Positions 13,807 to 21,540 are shown, counted from the first letter of the stretch. The stretch is DNA of 25,373 nt from CAYXST01 sp964472495 (GCA_964472495.1 CAYYLD010000009.1:1-25373), one strand, 5' to 3'. Notes: generated by a model from the letters alone, not told the origin. Numbers and translations: made by a program.

Positions 13807-14814
13807 TCACTTTTTTATCATTATACTCCTTTTGTAAATATCTAAATGCTCTAAAGCTAGACCGGTCCCTTTGGCCACACAAAGCATCGGTTCCTTGGCT
13901 AAACGGCAAGGTACACCGATGGCCTGGGCGATTAATCTATCCAAATCATTGAGCAAAGCGCCACCGCCACTCAAAGTCATTCCCTTATCCATGATATCGG
14001 CCACCAATTCTGGCGGTGTCTCCTGAAGAACATTTTTAACCGCTTGAATAATTTCGCCTAACTGTTCTGAAATGGCCTCGGTTATTTCATTACCATGTAC
14101 TTCAATAAATTTAGGCAAACCAGCCACTAAATCACGGCCCTGAATTTTTAAAGAGAGGTCATCTTCCCGAGGCAAAGCACTGCCTAATTTTATCTTAATC
14201 TTTTCAGCTGTCCTCTCACCGATAGCCAAGTTATATCTTTTTCGAATAAACTCGCTAATAGCCTGGTCAAGTTTATCACCGCCAACCCTAACTGAAGCCC
14301 AAGAAACAATACCGCCTAAGGAAATAACAGCCATCTCTGAAGTACCGCCGCCAATATCAATAATCATATGACCGCCCGGTTCGTTAATCGGGATACCGGC
14401 CCCAATAGCTGCTAAAACCGGCTCCTTAATTACGTAAGCCGTTTTAGCACCCGCTTTAACCGTCGCCTCAACAACAGCTCGTCTCTCGGTTGAGGTGATG
14501 CCGGCCGGTACGGAAACCATTATCTCTGGTCGGAAAAATCGCCACTTGCCCAAAACTTTGCCAATGAAATAACGGAGCATCGCTTCAGTGACCCGATAAT
14601 CAGCAATAACACCGTCCTTCATTGGTCGGGAAGCGACGATTGTTTCCGGAGTCCGGCCTAACATTTCTTTGGCTTCATTGCCAACAGCCAAAATACGATT
14701 GTCTTCAAGGGAGATAGCCACCACCGTCGGTTCATTGACCACCACCCCCTTGTGAGGTAGATAGACCAGGGTGGTCGCTGTCCCTAAATCAATGCCAATT
14801 TTCTTGATTAACAT
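13807..14814 (-). CDS. MreB-family actin homologue (copy 2)
   Basis: A 335-residue MreB paralogue. The ATP site is intact: IGIDLGTATTLVYLPHKG (6-23), MIIDIGGGTSEMAV (about 154-167) and LSGGGALLNDLD near 280. It differs from copy 1 by starting directly at the fold (MLIKKIGIDLG), lacking the N-terminal amphipathic helix MFDNFFGFFS. It may be an Mbl/MreBH-like paralogue, or rely on another membrane tether (hydrophobic loop) or on mixed filaments with copy 1. It lies 64 bp after murA, which makes the first committed wall precursor, and before two glycosyltransferases, so an envelope role is likely. No mreC or mreD is next to it either. Confidence 0.93.
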   Translation of the reverse strand: MLIKKIGIDLGTATTLVYLPHKGVVVNEPTVVAISLEDNRILAVGNEAKEMLGRTPETIVASRPMKDGVIADYRVTEAMLRYFIGKVLGKWRFFRPEIMVSVPAGITSTERRAVVEATVKAGAKTAYVIKEPVLAAIGAGIPINEPGGHMIIDIGGGTSEMAVISLGGIVSWASVRVGGDKLDQAISEFIRKRYNLAIGERTAEKIKIKLGSALPREDDLSLKIQGRDLVAGLPKFIEVHGNEITEAISEQLGEIIQAVKNVLQETPPELVADIMDKGMTLSGGGALLNDLDRLIAQAIGVPCRLAKEPMLCVAKGTGLALEHLDIYKRSIMIKK

Positions 14815-14878
14815 AAATTAATAAATGGCTAAAGATTGACCTAACCTATTTGAAAACACAGTGGAGAATCTTAGAAAA

Positions 14879-16141
14879 TTATTCTTCAATTCGTTGAATA
14901 TCCGCTCCCAGTTTCTGCAACCTCTCCTCAATTTTTTCGTATCCCCGGTCAATCTGATAAATGTTCTCGATAACCGATTGACCACGGGCAATCAAGGCGG
15001 CGATAACCAAAGCAATACCCGCTCTGATATCAGGACTAATCAAATAACGACCAGTTAATTTAGTCGGTCCCTGAACAATAACCCGATGAGGATCGGCCAT
15101 AATAATTTTAGCCCCCATCTGATTAAGCAAATCAGTATAAAAGAGCCGTCCTTCAAAAATGGTCTCGTGAATCAAGGAAAGACCCTGGGCTTGGGTCATT
15201 AAAATAGTAAAAGGCGCTTGTAAATCAGTGGCTAAACCAGGATATTCGTGAGTTTTCAGATTAACGGCTTTTAATCTGAATGACGGCTCAATTAATACCG
15301 AATCTTTGTCTATTTTTAATTTAACGCCGGCTTTTTCTAAAAGAAACCAGAAAACGTCCAAATCTTCCGGATTTAACCCAATCACTTTTATCGGACTTTG
15401 CGAGACGGCTCCCAAAATAGCAAAACTGCCTGCTTCAATCCTGTCCGGTATTACCTGACAGTGACCGCCTTTTAAAGAGCTGACTCCTTCAATTTCAATA
15501 AAAGGGGTACCGGCTCCTTTAATTTTAGCGCCGCACTGGTTTAAAAAATCAGCTAAAGCAACTATCTCCGGTTCACAGGCCGCATTCTTAAGTAAGGTCT
15601 CTCCTCTAGCTAAAACAGCCATCAGGAGCATCGTTTCGGTAGCCGTTACGCTGATAAGAGGGAAAACGAATTTAGTTCCTTTTAATTGTTTAGGAGCAGT
15701 TAGATGATAACCACACCTATCTTCTTTGACTTTAACCCCAAAAGCTTTAAAACCAGCCAAAAAAATATCACGTGGCCGCTGACCAATGACGCAACCGCCG
15801 GGACGCGGCAGGATGGCCTGGCCTCGTCGAATCAATAAAGGAGCGGCCATTAAAATTGAGCCCTTTAATTTTCGGGCAATATCTGGTTCTAGATGAACCG
15901 TCTTAATATTCTTGGCCCTAATAGAGTAAAAACCGGCCGATTTGTTTTCTACTTCAGCGCCAACCCCTTTAAGTAACTCAATCAGCCGGAAAATATCCTC
16001 AATTTGGGGGACGTTACTGATAGTCCATTCCTTATCAGTCAAAAGAGAAGCGGCCAAAAGTTTGAGAGCGGCGTTTTTGGCTCCTTTGACCCTAATCGTC
16101 CCCTTGAGTTTCCGCCCTCCCCGGATAACAAATTTGGCCAT
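14879..16141 (-). CDS. murA: UDP-N-acetylglucosamine 1-carboxyvinyltransferase
   Basis: First committed step of peptidoglycan synthesis: transfers enolpyruvate from PEP to UDP-GlcNAc in the cytoplasm. The conserved lysine is in KGAKNAALK (Lys22 with the start used here), and the catalytic cysteine is in PRPGGCVIGQRPRDI (Cys117). It is therefore the cysteine, fosfomycin-sensitive type rather than the Asp variant. The C-terminal part has DLQAPFTILMTQAQG and the RAGIALVIAALIARG segment. At 420 residues it has the standard length. The ATG at 16141 is chosen over an in-frame TTG at 16144, because AGGGG lies 10 nt upstream and MAKFVIRGG is the usual beginning. It faces away from the PEGA gene across a repeat-filled 197-bp spacer. 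Confidence 0.96.
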   Translation of the reverse strand: MAKFVIRGGRKLKGTIRVKGAKNAALKLLAASLLTDKEWTISNVPQIEDIFRLIELLKGVGAEVENKSAGFYSIRAKNIKTVHLEPDIARKLKGSILMAAPLLIRRGQAILPRPGGCVIGQRPRDIFLAGFKAFGVKVKEDRCGYHLTAPKQLKGTKFVFPLISVTATETMLLMAVLARGETLLKNAACEPEIVALADFLNQCGAKIKGAGTPFIEIEGVSSLKGGHCQVIPDRIEAGSFAILGAVSQSPIKVIGLNPEDLDVFWFLLEKAGVKLKIDKDSVLIEPSFRLKAVNLKTHEYPGLATDLQAPFTILMTQAQGLSLIHETIFEGRLFYTDLLNQMGAKIIMADPHRVIVQGPTKLTGRYLISPDIRAGIALVIAALIARGQSVIENIYQIDRGYEKIEERLQKLGADIQRIEE

Positions 16142-16148
16142 CAAATTT

Positions 16149-16272
16149 ATCCCCTGAGCTGTTAAATTTACTCCCTGAGCCAGTCGAAGGGGTAAATTTA
16201 ATAATTAGACAGCCTTCGACTTCGCTCAGGCAGTAATATTTACTTATTCGCTCAGGCAGTAATATTTACTTA
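16149..16272. repeat. Repeat cluster in murA-PEGA divergent spacer
   Basis: Contains copies of a repeat seen in many bacterial genomes with core CCTGAGCGAAGTCGAAGG. A degenerate forward copy (CCTGAGCCAGTCGAAGG, 16174-16190) pairs with an inverted copy (CCTTCGACTTCGCTCAGG, 16213-16230), forming a long hairpin. An AAATTTA-CCCTGAGC unit is repeated near 16144-16180. A 26-bp unit beginning TTCGCTCAGGCAGTAATATT is tandemly duplicated exactly (16221-16246 and 16247-16272). The cluster occupies the murA 5' region. Confidence 0.85.
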
Positions 16273-16296
16273 TCATATTACTCCAGCTAAAGCTTC

Positions 16297-16325
16297 TTGG
16301 CAAGTTGTCTAATTGGTGTTAGAAT
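16297..16325 (+). promoter_or_regulatory. Sigma70-like promoter of the PEGA gene
   Basis: TTGGCA (16297-16302, 5/6), a 17-bp spacer and TAGAAT (16320-16325, 5/6). Transcription would begin near 16332, leaving a leader of about 7 nt before the ATG at 16339, with no room for a Shine-Dalgarno sequence. Confidence 0.65.
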
Positions 16326-16338
16326 CAATAACATTAAC

Positions 16339-17337
16339 ATGACTCGGCGGGTGCGTCGGATTCTTCTTTATTCGACAATTCTTTTTTTTATTTTAGCCAC
16401 CCCCAGTGTTCTGCTCTACGCCTGGGGTTATAGTTTTGATTGGCAGGAAAAAAGGATTGTTTTAACCGGCGGTTTTTATCTCGACTCTGTCCCCAAAAAG
16501 GCCAAGGTTTATCTTAACAACGAATTAAAAGCAAAAGAAACGCCTGCTTTCATCAAACGATTACTGCCTCGGGACTATCAAGTCAAAGCGATTAAAGAAG
16601 GATATCATCCCTGGCAAAAGAAATTAAGAGTAGAATCAAAATTAGTCACCGAAGCCAGAAATATTCTCTTAATCCCCGAACAACCTCCCTTGGAAGTGGT
16701 TAAAGGAAAATTGCCAGCCGATTTTTCTTTAGTCGAATTCCTCTCCCCGGAAGAATCCAATATCACCTTCTACATCCAAGAACCAAGTTATGTTCTCTAC
16801 AAAACTGACCAGCTTAACTCTTTTAATGAGCAAATCAGTTTAGTCCCTCTGCCGGCTAATCATCAATACCAAATCTTCACTTCGCTTAATGAAAGGATAG
16901 CTGTTTCAGATGAAGGGAATAAACTTTATTATCTTAATCCCGATACGAGAGCTTTTGAATTATTAGCCGAAAATGTTCAAGGAATTCAATTTTCTTCGGA
17001 TAATAAAAAACTTTTATATTATACCCCAACCGAAATTTGGGTTTATTTTTTAGAAGATACCTTTGTTCAACCCAATAAAAAAGCGGGTCAAAAAGATTTA
17101 ATCACCCGCTTAAGCCAAAAAATCCAAGAAGCCCTCTGGTATTCCCAAACTAATGAGCATATTATTTTTACCACTGACCAGGTTGTCAAAATCATTGAAC
17201 TGGATGACCGCGACTACCGTAATATAGTCGATTTATTTAATTGGCCGGTCAGTCAAATAGCTTATTCCGGCAAAGACAAAAAAATCTATTTAGTCAGAGG
17301 AGAGGAATTACTAAGCACCTCTTTAATATCGGAATAG
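16339..17337 (+). CDS. Membrane-anchored PEGA-domain protein
   Basis: A 332-residue protein with a basic start (MTRRVRRILL), one membrane helix (about 8-30), then a PEGA domain (about 40-100) recognised by GGFYLDSVPKKAKVYLNNE followed by the LLPRDYQVKAIKEGYHPW segment. The remaining 220 residues are rich in short strands (NKLYYLNPDTRAFELL, KKLLYYTPTEIWVYF) and probably form a WD40/TolB-like propeller outside the membrane. PEGA domains are extracellular in surface-layer and adhesion proteins, so a surface role is inferred. The ATG at 16339 is preferred over an upstream TTG at 16297, because that TTG is part of the -35 box. It is one of only two plus-strand genes in the window, and it converges on rpsI. 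Confidence 0.85.
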   Translation: MTRRVRRILLYSTILFFILATPSVLLYAWGYSFDWQEKRIVLTGGFYLDSVPKKAKVYLNNELKAKETPAFIKRLLPRDYQVKAIKEGYHPWQKKLRVESKLVTEARNILLIPEQPPLEVVKGKLPADFSLVEFLSPEESNITFYIQEPSYVLYKTDQLNSFNEQISLVPLPANHQYQIFTSLNERIAVSDEGNKLYYLNPDTRAFELLAENVQGIQFSSDNKKLLYYTPTEIWVYFLEDTFVQPNKKAGQKDLITRLSQKIQEALWYSQTNEHIIFTTDQVVKIIELDDRDYRNIVDLFNWPVSQIAYSGKDKKIYLVRGEELLSTSLISE

Positions 17338-17350
17338 AATTGTCTATCAA

Positions 17351-17378
17351 AAATCCCGCCCTTAGGCGGGATTTCTTT
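17351..17378. terminator. Bidirectional terminator between PEGA gene and rpsI
   Basis: A perfect 10-bp stem (AAATCCCGCC at 17351-17360, GGCGGGATTT at 17365-17374) with a CTTA loop and T-rich flanks on both sides (TTTCTTTT on the plus strand, ATTTTTG on the minus strand). It starts 13 nt after the PEGA stop and ends at the rpsI stop, serving the convergent PEGA gene and the ribosomal operon. Confidence 0.9.
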
Positions 17379-17920
17379 TATCTCTTTCGCCACTGAGGGG
17401 CGCGCCTGGCCTTCTTGAGGCCGGGCTTTTTTCGCTCTTTTTCACGCGGGTCACGGCGGAGAAAGCCGGCTCGCTTCAATTTTTTAGAAAAATCGGGATT
17501 AAACTTAATCAAGGCCCGGGCTAGACCATGACGGATAGCTTCAGCTTGTCCTCTTATGCCGCCGCCTTTCACCTTAACGGTTACCTTAAAGCGATTAATT
17601 GATTTCATCTTTTGGAGGGGACTGGCCGCCAATTGTTGGAATTCTAAAATAGGGAAAAAGTCGGTGTATGACTTTTGATTAACTTCGATTTTGGCTTTTT
17701 CATCTTCGAAAGGTCGACAGGTAAAAAGCCGCACCCGAGCGGTGGCTCGTTTGCGCCGACCAACTGCCTCATAGTATCGCTTATCTTTAATCACCTCTTT
17801 TTGAATCTTTTTAGACGGCTTAGTTTTGCTTTTAGCTTTGGGCTTGGTAGTTTTCCGACTAGCCGTCTTTCGCCGGCTGGCAGTTGATTTACTTTTAGTT
17901 GATTTTTTTTGAGTAACCAT
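17378..17920 (-). CDS. rpsI: 30S ribosomal protein uS9 with basic N-terminal extension
   Basis: uS9 lies at the head of the small subunit, and its C-terminal tail reaches the P-site tRNA. The core begins at about residue 49 (YYEAVGRRKRATARVRLF), includes VKGGGIRGQAEAIRHGLARA, and ends with the expected basic tail (RRAPQWRKR). At 180 residues it is about 50 longer than the usual 130. The extra N-terminal 48 residues are almost only Lys, Ser, Thr, Arg and Pro, so it is probably disordered and RNA-binding. The start is fixed by overlap: its ATG shares one base with the rplM stop (TAATG). It is the last gene of the ribosomal run. Confidence 0.96.
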   Translation of the reverse strand: MVTQKKSTKSKSTASRRKTASRKTTKPKAKSKTKPSKKIQKEVIKDKRYYEAVGRRKRATARVRLFTCRPFEDEKAKIEVNQKSYTDFFPILEFQQLAASPLQKMKSINRFKVTVKVKGGGIRGQAEAIRHGLARALIKFNPDFSKKLKRAGFLRRDPREKERKKPGLKKARRAPQWRKR

Positions 17921-18276
17921 TATTCAGCTTCTCCTTTGTATAACTTCAATTTTTTAATTATTTTCTCCCTCAATTTATTCTTAGGCAACATTCCGTAAAC
18001 AGCCTGCCTGACTACCTGGCAAGAATCTCTTTCCATCATTTCTTCTAATCTGGTTTCCTTAAGGCCGCCCGGATAACCAGAATGGCGATAATAAATTTTC
18101 TGCTTCATCTTGCGGCCAGTTACTTTAATTTTATCCGTATTAACAACAACCACCTGGTCACCTTTGTCTAAATAAGGCAAAAAACCGGGCTTATCTTTTC
18201 CTCTCAACAAATTAGCCACCTCAACGGCTAAACGGCCTAGTATTTTGTTAGTCGCATCAATGACGTGTTTGGTCAT
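17920..18276 (-). CDS. rplM: 50S ribosomal protein uL13
   Basis: uL13 is an early-assembly protein of the large subunit. The conserved features ATNKILGRLAVEVANLLRGK (9-28), GDQVVVVNTDKIKVTGRK and YRHSGYPGGLKE are all present, as is the MLPKNKLREKIIKKLKLY segment. At 118 residues it is shorter than the E. coli protein (142), having lost most of the N-terminal and C-terminal tails. It is paired with rpsI as in most bacteria. Its ATG lies 5 nt after the rplQ stop, so the pair is appended directly to the alpha operon. Confidence 0.97.
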   Translation of the reverse strand: MTKHVIDATNKILGRLAVEVANLLRGKDKPGFLPYLDKGDQVVVVNTDKIKVTGRKMKQKIYYRHSGYPGGLKETRLEEMMERDSCQVVRQAVYGMLPKNKLREKIIKKLKLYKGEAE

Positions 18277-18281
18277 AAAAA

Positions 18282-18632
18282 TTATTTAACTAATTCAATG
18301 ATGGCCATCTTAGCTCCATCAGTCTGTCGAGAGCCTGATTTAACGATTCTAGTATAACCGCCGCTTCGCTTTTGATAACGGGGACTAATCTGGCTAATCA
18401 ATTTCTGACGAGCTTTTACTGGTAAATATTTAGTTAAATATTTAACGGCCGCTAAATCATTTTTTCTCCCTTTGGTAATTAGTTTTTCAACAAAAGGGCG
18501 GATTTCTTTAGCTTTGGCCTCGGTTGTTGTAATTTTTTCCTTCAGAATTAAATGAGCGGCTAAATTCTTTAAAAGCGCTTGCCGCTGACCTCGTGGTCGT
18601 CTAAATTTTCTCTTTTTTTGACAATGTCTCAT
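18282..18632 (-). CDS. rplQ: 50S ribosomal protein bL17
   Basis: bL17 lies near the peptide exit tunnel. The N-terminus MRHCQKKRKFRRPRGQRQAL is a clear family signature (usually RHRKxxRKLGR), followed by the NLAAHLILKEKITTTEAKAK helix-turn region (24-43). At 116 residues it is typical of the shorter forms. A cysteine replaces the usual arginine at position 4 (RHCQ), which is mildly unusual. It follows rpoA by 7 nt, the classical order. Confidence 0.97.
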   Translation of the reverse strand: MRHCQKKRKFRRPRGQRQALLKNLAAHLILKEKITTTEAKAKEIRPFVEKLITKGRKNDLAAVKYLTKYLPVKARQKLISQISPRYQKRSGGYTRIVKSGSRQTDGAKMAIIELVK

Positions 18633-18639
18633 AATTCAC

Positions 18640-19599
18640 TTAAGAATACAGAGTCAAGCCTAATTTCCCCAGGGCTCTTTTTATTTCAACGACCCTTTTC
18701 TTGCCCAATCCTTCAATCTTTTCTAAATCCGATTCTTTTTTCTTAACTAAACCAGCTACTGTCTTAATTCCGGCCTGCTCAAGCAGATTAATTGCCTGAG
18801 CCGAAATCTTTAAATCGTTTATCTTTATTTTGCTAATTCCTTCGACCTCCTTCTTCTCTGATTCAGCTTCCTTTTTAGCTACTTTTCTACCGACCTTGGC
18901 CTTAACTGTTTTTTTCTTTTCTTCCAAGAAAGCGAGTATTTTAAAATGTCCGACCAGAATTTGGGCTGCTTTTTGGAAGGCCTCTTCCGGTTTGACGGTC
19001 CCGTCGGTCTCAATAGTCATTCGCAAACGGTCATAATCAGTTCTCTCGCCTACCCGCATATGTTCAATGGAGTAATTAACTCTACGGACCGGACTGAAAA
19101 TAGCATCAACGGCAATCTTGCCAACCTCCAATTTTCCTTTCTTTCTTGACTCCACCGCTGAATATCCCAGACCTGGTTCTATCTCCAGCTCCATTTCCAA
19201 ATTGGATTTTCTGTCAGTCAAAGTAGCAATATGAGTTTTGGGATTGGCTATTTCTAATTGAGCAGTTGTTTTAATATCTCCGGCAATAACCTCTTTTTCC
19301 CCTTTTATCTTAAGCGAGGTTTTAATTGGTTGGTTGGTATATAATTTAAACCTGACCTGTTTAAGGTTGAGAATAATCTGGACGACATCTTCGGCTACAT
19401 AAGGAATACTCGAGAACTCATGCGGTACCCCCTTTATTTTAACTCCGGTAATAGCCGCCCCGGGTAAAGAAGATAAAAGGACCCGCCGCAAAACATTGCC
19501 CAAAGTGGTCCCATAACCGGGATAACAAGCTTCGATTTCAATAACCGCCCGGTTATTTTCTCTTTCAACTATTTTTGGTTTGAGAGGTAAGGTAATCAT
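18640..19599 (-). CDS. rpoA: DNA-directed RNA polymerase alpha subunit
   Basis: Alpha dimerises to start RNA polymerase assembly. The N-terminal domain (about 1-225) shows GYGTTLGNVLRRVLLSSLPG and the beta-contact segment KIAVDAIFSPVRRVNYSIE. A lysine/glutamate-rich linker (about 230-260) joins it to the C-terminal domain with helix-hairpin-helix features (ISAQAINLLEQAGIKTVAG, then IEGLGKKRVVEIKRALGKLG), which binds UP elements and activators. The start is set at the ATG at 19599, where MITLPLKPKIVE matches the family; an upstream TTG (19614) would add five unrelated residues. There is no clear Shine-Dalgarno sequence. It lies 74 bp after rpsD, the widest gap in the operon; a small hairpin (AACAATA/TATTGTT) is found there. 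Confidence 0.97.
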   Translation of the reverse strand: MITLPLKPKIVERENNRAVIEIEACYPGYGTTLGNVLRRVLLSSLPGAAITGVKIKGVPHEFSSIPYVAEDVVQIILNLKQVRFKLYTNQPIKTSLKIKGEKEVIAGDIKTTAQLEIANPKTHIATLTDRKSNLEMELEIEPGLGYSAVESRKKGKLEVGKIAVDAIFSPVRRVNYSIEHMRVGERTDYDRLRMTIETDGTVKPEEAFQKAAQILVGHFKILAFLEEKKKTVKAKVGRKVAKKEAESEKKEVEGISKIKINDLKISAQAINLLEQAGIKTVAGLVKKKESDLEKIEGLGKKRVVEIKRALGKLGLTLYS

Positions 19600-19673
19600 A
19601 AATTCAATTAGCAATAAATCGATAAAGCAATTAACAATATTCTATTGTTTTGTTACTCCATCGTTCTATTATT

Positions 19674-20300
19674 CTAACGACTATAGTATTCAATGACCAG
19701 ACCTATTTCGCCGATTTTACCTATGTCGGCTAATTTAGGCTGACCGGTAATTTTACCTTCTAGTTTTTGTTTATCCAAAGAAAGCCAGGCTGGCGTTTCG
19801 TGCTTTTTAAGAGTCATTTTAAGGTCCTTAAAAGGAGACAATTTTTTACTTTTCTCTTTGATTTGAATAAGGTCTCCTTTCTTGACCTGACAAGAGGGAA
19901 TATCAACCTTTCTTCGATTGACCAAAATATGACCGTGATTAATTAATTGTCTGGCCAAAATCCGTGAAGTAGCCCAGCCCAATCGAAAAATGACGTTATC
20001 CAAACGACTCTCCAATTTATTAACCAAAAGTTCCTCTTTGTTCCCTTTTTGGCTAACAATTTCTTTAAAATAATTCTTAAATTGCTTCTCGGAAAGACCA
20101 TAGCTATGACGAATTTTCTGCTTTTCAATTAATTGCTGGCCGTATTCAGAAGGGCCTCTTCTTCTCCTTGATTTACCGTGGAGACCGGGAATATAGGGAC
20201 GTCGAATCATGGCGCATTTCTGGCTAAAACAACGCTCGCCTTTAAGAAAAAGCTTTTGGCCAACTCGACGACATTTTTTACATTTAGAATCAAGAGACAT
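19674..20300 (-). CDS. rpsD: 30S ribosomal protein uS4, zinc-binding form
   Basis: uS4 nucleates assembly of the small-subunit body and, in many bacteria, represses the alpha operon. Four cysteines in CKKCRRVGQKLFLKGERC and QKC (residues 7-29) form the zinc site of the C+ type. The S4 RNA-binding domain spans about 95-160 (RLDNVIFRLGWATSRILARQ, then HGHILVNRRKVDIPS). The 208-residue length is normal. It starts 2 nt after the rpsK stop. The 74-bp gap after it, before rpoA, would be a place for regulation, but no known S4 target structure is recognised. Confidence 0.97.
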   Translation of the reverse strand: MSLDSKCKKCRRVGQKLFLKGERCFSQKCAMIRRPYIPGLHGKSRRRRGPSEYGQQLIEKQKIRHSYGLSEKQFKNYFKEIVSQKGNKEELLVNKLESRLDNVIFRLGWATSRILARQLINHGHILVNRRKVDIPSCQVKKGDLIQIKEKSKKLSPFKDLKMTLKKHETPAWLSLDKQKLEGKITGQPKLADIGKIGEIGLVIEYYSR

Positions 20301-20302
20301 AT

Positions 20303-20776
20303 TTAAACTCTCCTCGGTTTAGGCGGCCGACACCCATTGTGGGGAATCGGCGTAACATCTTTGATAGAAACTATCTCTAAACCATGATTAATTAAGGCCC
20401 GGACAGCTGCTTCGCGACCGCTGCCCACTCCTTTGACAAAGATAGCCGCTTCTCTAATATTCAGGTTCTTAACTTTTTCCAGCAAGGCCTCGACCACTCT
20501 GGAAGCAGCAAAAGGGGTTGCTTTTTTAGGTCCTTTAAAACCAATCGAACCGGAACTGGCCCAAGAAACTACATTGCCCTGCCTATCGGTTAAGGTAATC
20601 AGGGTATTGTTGTAGGTTGACTGAATAAAAATTTTTGCCTGGGTTAACTGGCTAATCTTCGCTTTTTTGCCTTTAGTCCGAGAGACTTGAGCCGCCTTTT
20701 TTTCAGCTGCCTCCCGGGCCTCCGTTTCTTTTAAAAGCTCTTCTTCGGTTTTCTTAATTATTCTTTTTTTGCCCAT
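20303..20776 (-). CDS. rpsK: 30S ribosomal protein uS11 with basic N-terminal extension
   Basis: uS11 sits on the platform of the small subunit near the mRNA exit. The core is clear: AKIFIQSTYNNTLITLTDRQ, SSGSIGFKGPKKATPFAASR and, at the end, DVTPIPHNGCRPPKPRRV. It is 157 residues long, about 28 longer than E. coli uS11. The extra part is a Lys/Glu-rich N-terminus (KKRIIKKTEEELLKETEARE), likely helical or disordered. The order rpsM-rpsK-rpsD is the classical alpha operon. Confidence 0.97.
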   Translation of the reverse strand: MGKKRIIKKTEEELLKETEAREAAEKKAAQVSRTKGKKAKISQLTQAKIFIQSTYNNTLITLTDRQGNVVSWASSGSIGFKGPKKATPFAASRVVEALLEKVKNLNIREAAIFVKGVGSGREAAVRALINHGLEIVSIKDVTPIPHNGCRPPKPRRV

Positions 20777-20786
20777 TTTTTAAGTA

Positions 20787-21176
20787 TTAGGTTTTTTCGG
20801 CTGCCTTTCGCCGACCGCTGCCCACAGTCCGTCGAACATTACCGCGAACTGTCCGAGTGTTAGTCCGAGTTTGCTGACCGCGTACCGGCAAGCCCCGGCT
20901 GTGACGAAGACCCCGATAAGAATTAATATCTTTTAGTCTCTTAATATTCATCATCTTTTCTCTTCTTAACTCGCCTTCAACTTTGTAATTCTTCTCAACT
21001 GTTTCCCTTAATTTAACTAACTGTTGACCGGAAAGTTTATCGGTCGGCGTAGCGGGGTCTATTTTAAGAGTAGCTAAAATCTGTCTGCTTAAAGAATGGC
21101 CTATACCATAGATATAGGTTAAAGCAATCTCTATTCTCTTTTTCTCGGGGATATTAATCCCGGCGATTCTAGCCAT
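20787..21176 (-). CDS. rpsM: 30S ribosomal protein uS13
   Basis: uS13 lies in the head, contacts the large subunit through an intersubunit bridge, and touches P-site tRNA. The start is ATG at 21176 (MARIAGINIPEKKRIEIALT). The open frame extends upstream to 21248, but those residues overlap rpmJ and do not match the family. An AGGGAT sequence 6 nt before the ATG supports this start. The helix-two-turn-helix (YIYGIGHSLSRQIL) and the C-terminal basic tail (RGLRHSRGLPVRGQQTRTNT) are conserved. The 129-residue length is normal. Confidence 0.97.
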   Translation of the reverse strand: MARIAGINIPEKKRIEIALTYIYGIGHSLSRQILATLKIDPATPTDKLSGQQLVKLRETVEKNYKVEGELRREKMMNIKRLKDINSYRGLRHSRGLPVRGQQTRTNTRTVRGNVRRTVGSGRRKAAEKT

Positions 21177-21180
21177 GAAG

Positions 21181-21294
21181 TTATCCCTGCCTCTGTTTAT
21201 GTTTAGGATTCTTACAAATGACATAAAGCCGACCTTTCCGTCGGACAATCTTGCACTTAGCGCAAATTTTTTTAACTGAAGCTCTCACTTTCAT
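21181..21294 (-). CDS. rpmJ: 50S ribosomal protein bL36, zinc-binding form
   Basis: A 37-residue protein read directly from the minus strand: it begins MKVRASVKKICAKCKIVRRK and ends CKNPKHKQRQG. The zinc ligands Cys11, Cys14, Cys27 and His32 are all present, so this is the C+ form. bL36 stabilises 23S rRNA near the L7/L12 base. The stop is 4 nt before the rpsM ATG and the start is 15 nt after the infA stop. No strong Shine-Dalgarno sequence is seen. Confidence 0.96.
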   Translation of the reverse strand: MKVRASVKKICAKCKIVRRKGRLYVICKNPKHKQRQG

Positions 21295-21309
21295 GATGTC
21301 ATAAAGTTG

Positions 21310-21531
21310 TCACTTATTACGATAGACAATTCTTCCTTTGGTTTCGTCATAAGGACTCATTTCTACCTTGACCCGATCACCCATCAGGACCCGAATAAAA
21401 TTCAGGCGCATACGGCCTGAAAGATGAGCCAAAATTTCTCTTCCGTCATCTAATCTAACTTTAAAACTGGCATTGGGCAAGGTTTCGATAACAATGCCCT
21501 CTAGAGTAATTGTTTCTTTAGATTGAGGCAC
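21310..21531 (-). CDS. infA: Translation initiation factor IF-1
   Basis: A 73-residue OB-fold factor that binds the ribosomal A site during initiation. Conserved segments are ITLEGIVIETLPNASFKVRL (8-27), LAHLSGRMRLNFIRVLMGDR and YDETKGRIVYR. The start codon is GTG at 21531, as no in-frame ATG lies near the expected beginning. A -10-like box lies 9 nt upstream, so the mRNA is predicted to be nearly leaderless, which is striking for an initiation factor. It heads the ribosomal run. The gene before it is not secY, adk or map, as in many bacteria, but the 626-residue membrane protein. Confidence 0.96.
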   Translation of the reverse strand: MPQSKETITLEGIVIETLPNASFKVRLDDGREILAHLSGRMRLNFIRVLMGDRVKVEMSPYDETKGRIVYRNK

Positions 21532-21540
21532 TTTTATAAA

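Noticed and set aside
16297..16338. TTG start giving 14 more residues for the PEGA protein
   Set aside because: The TTG is the -35 box of a good promoter, and MTRRVRRILL followed by a membrane helix is a typical beginning.
19600..19673. Possible S4 autoregulatory leader before rpoA
   Set aside because: Only a 7-bp hairpin (AACAATA/TATTGTT) is seen; no pseudoknot or known S4 target could be recognised by eye.
21177..21248. Extended start for rpsM
   Set aside because: The extra residues overlap rpmJ in another frame and do not match uS13; a ribosome site supports the ATG at 21176.
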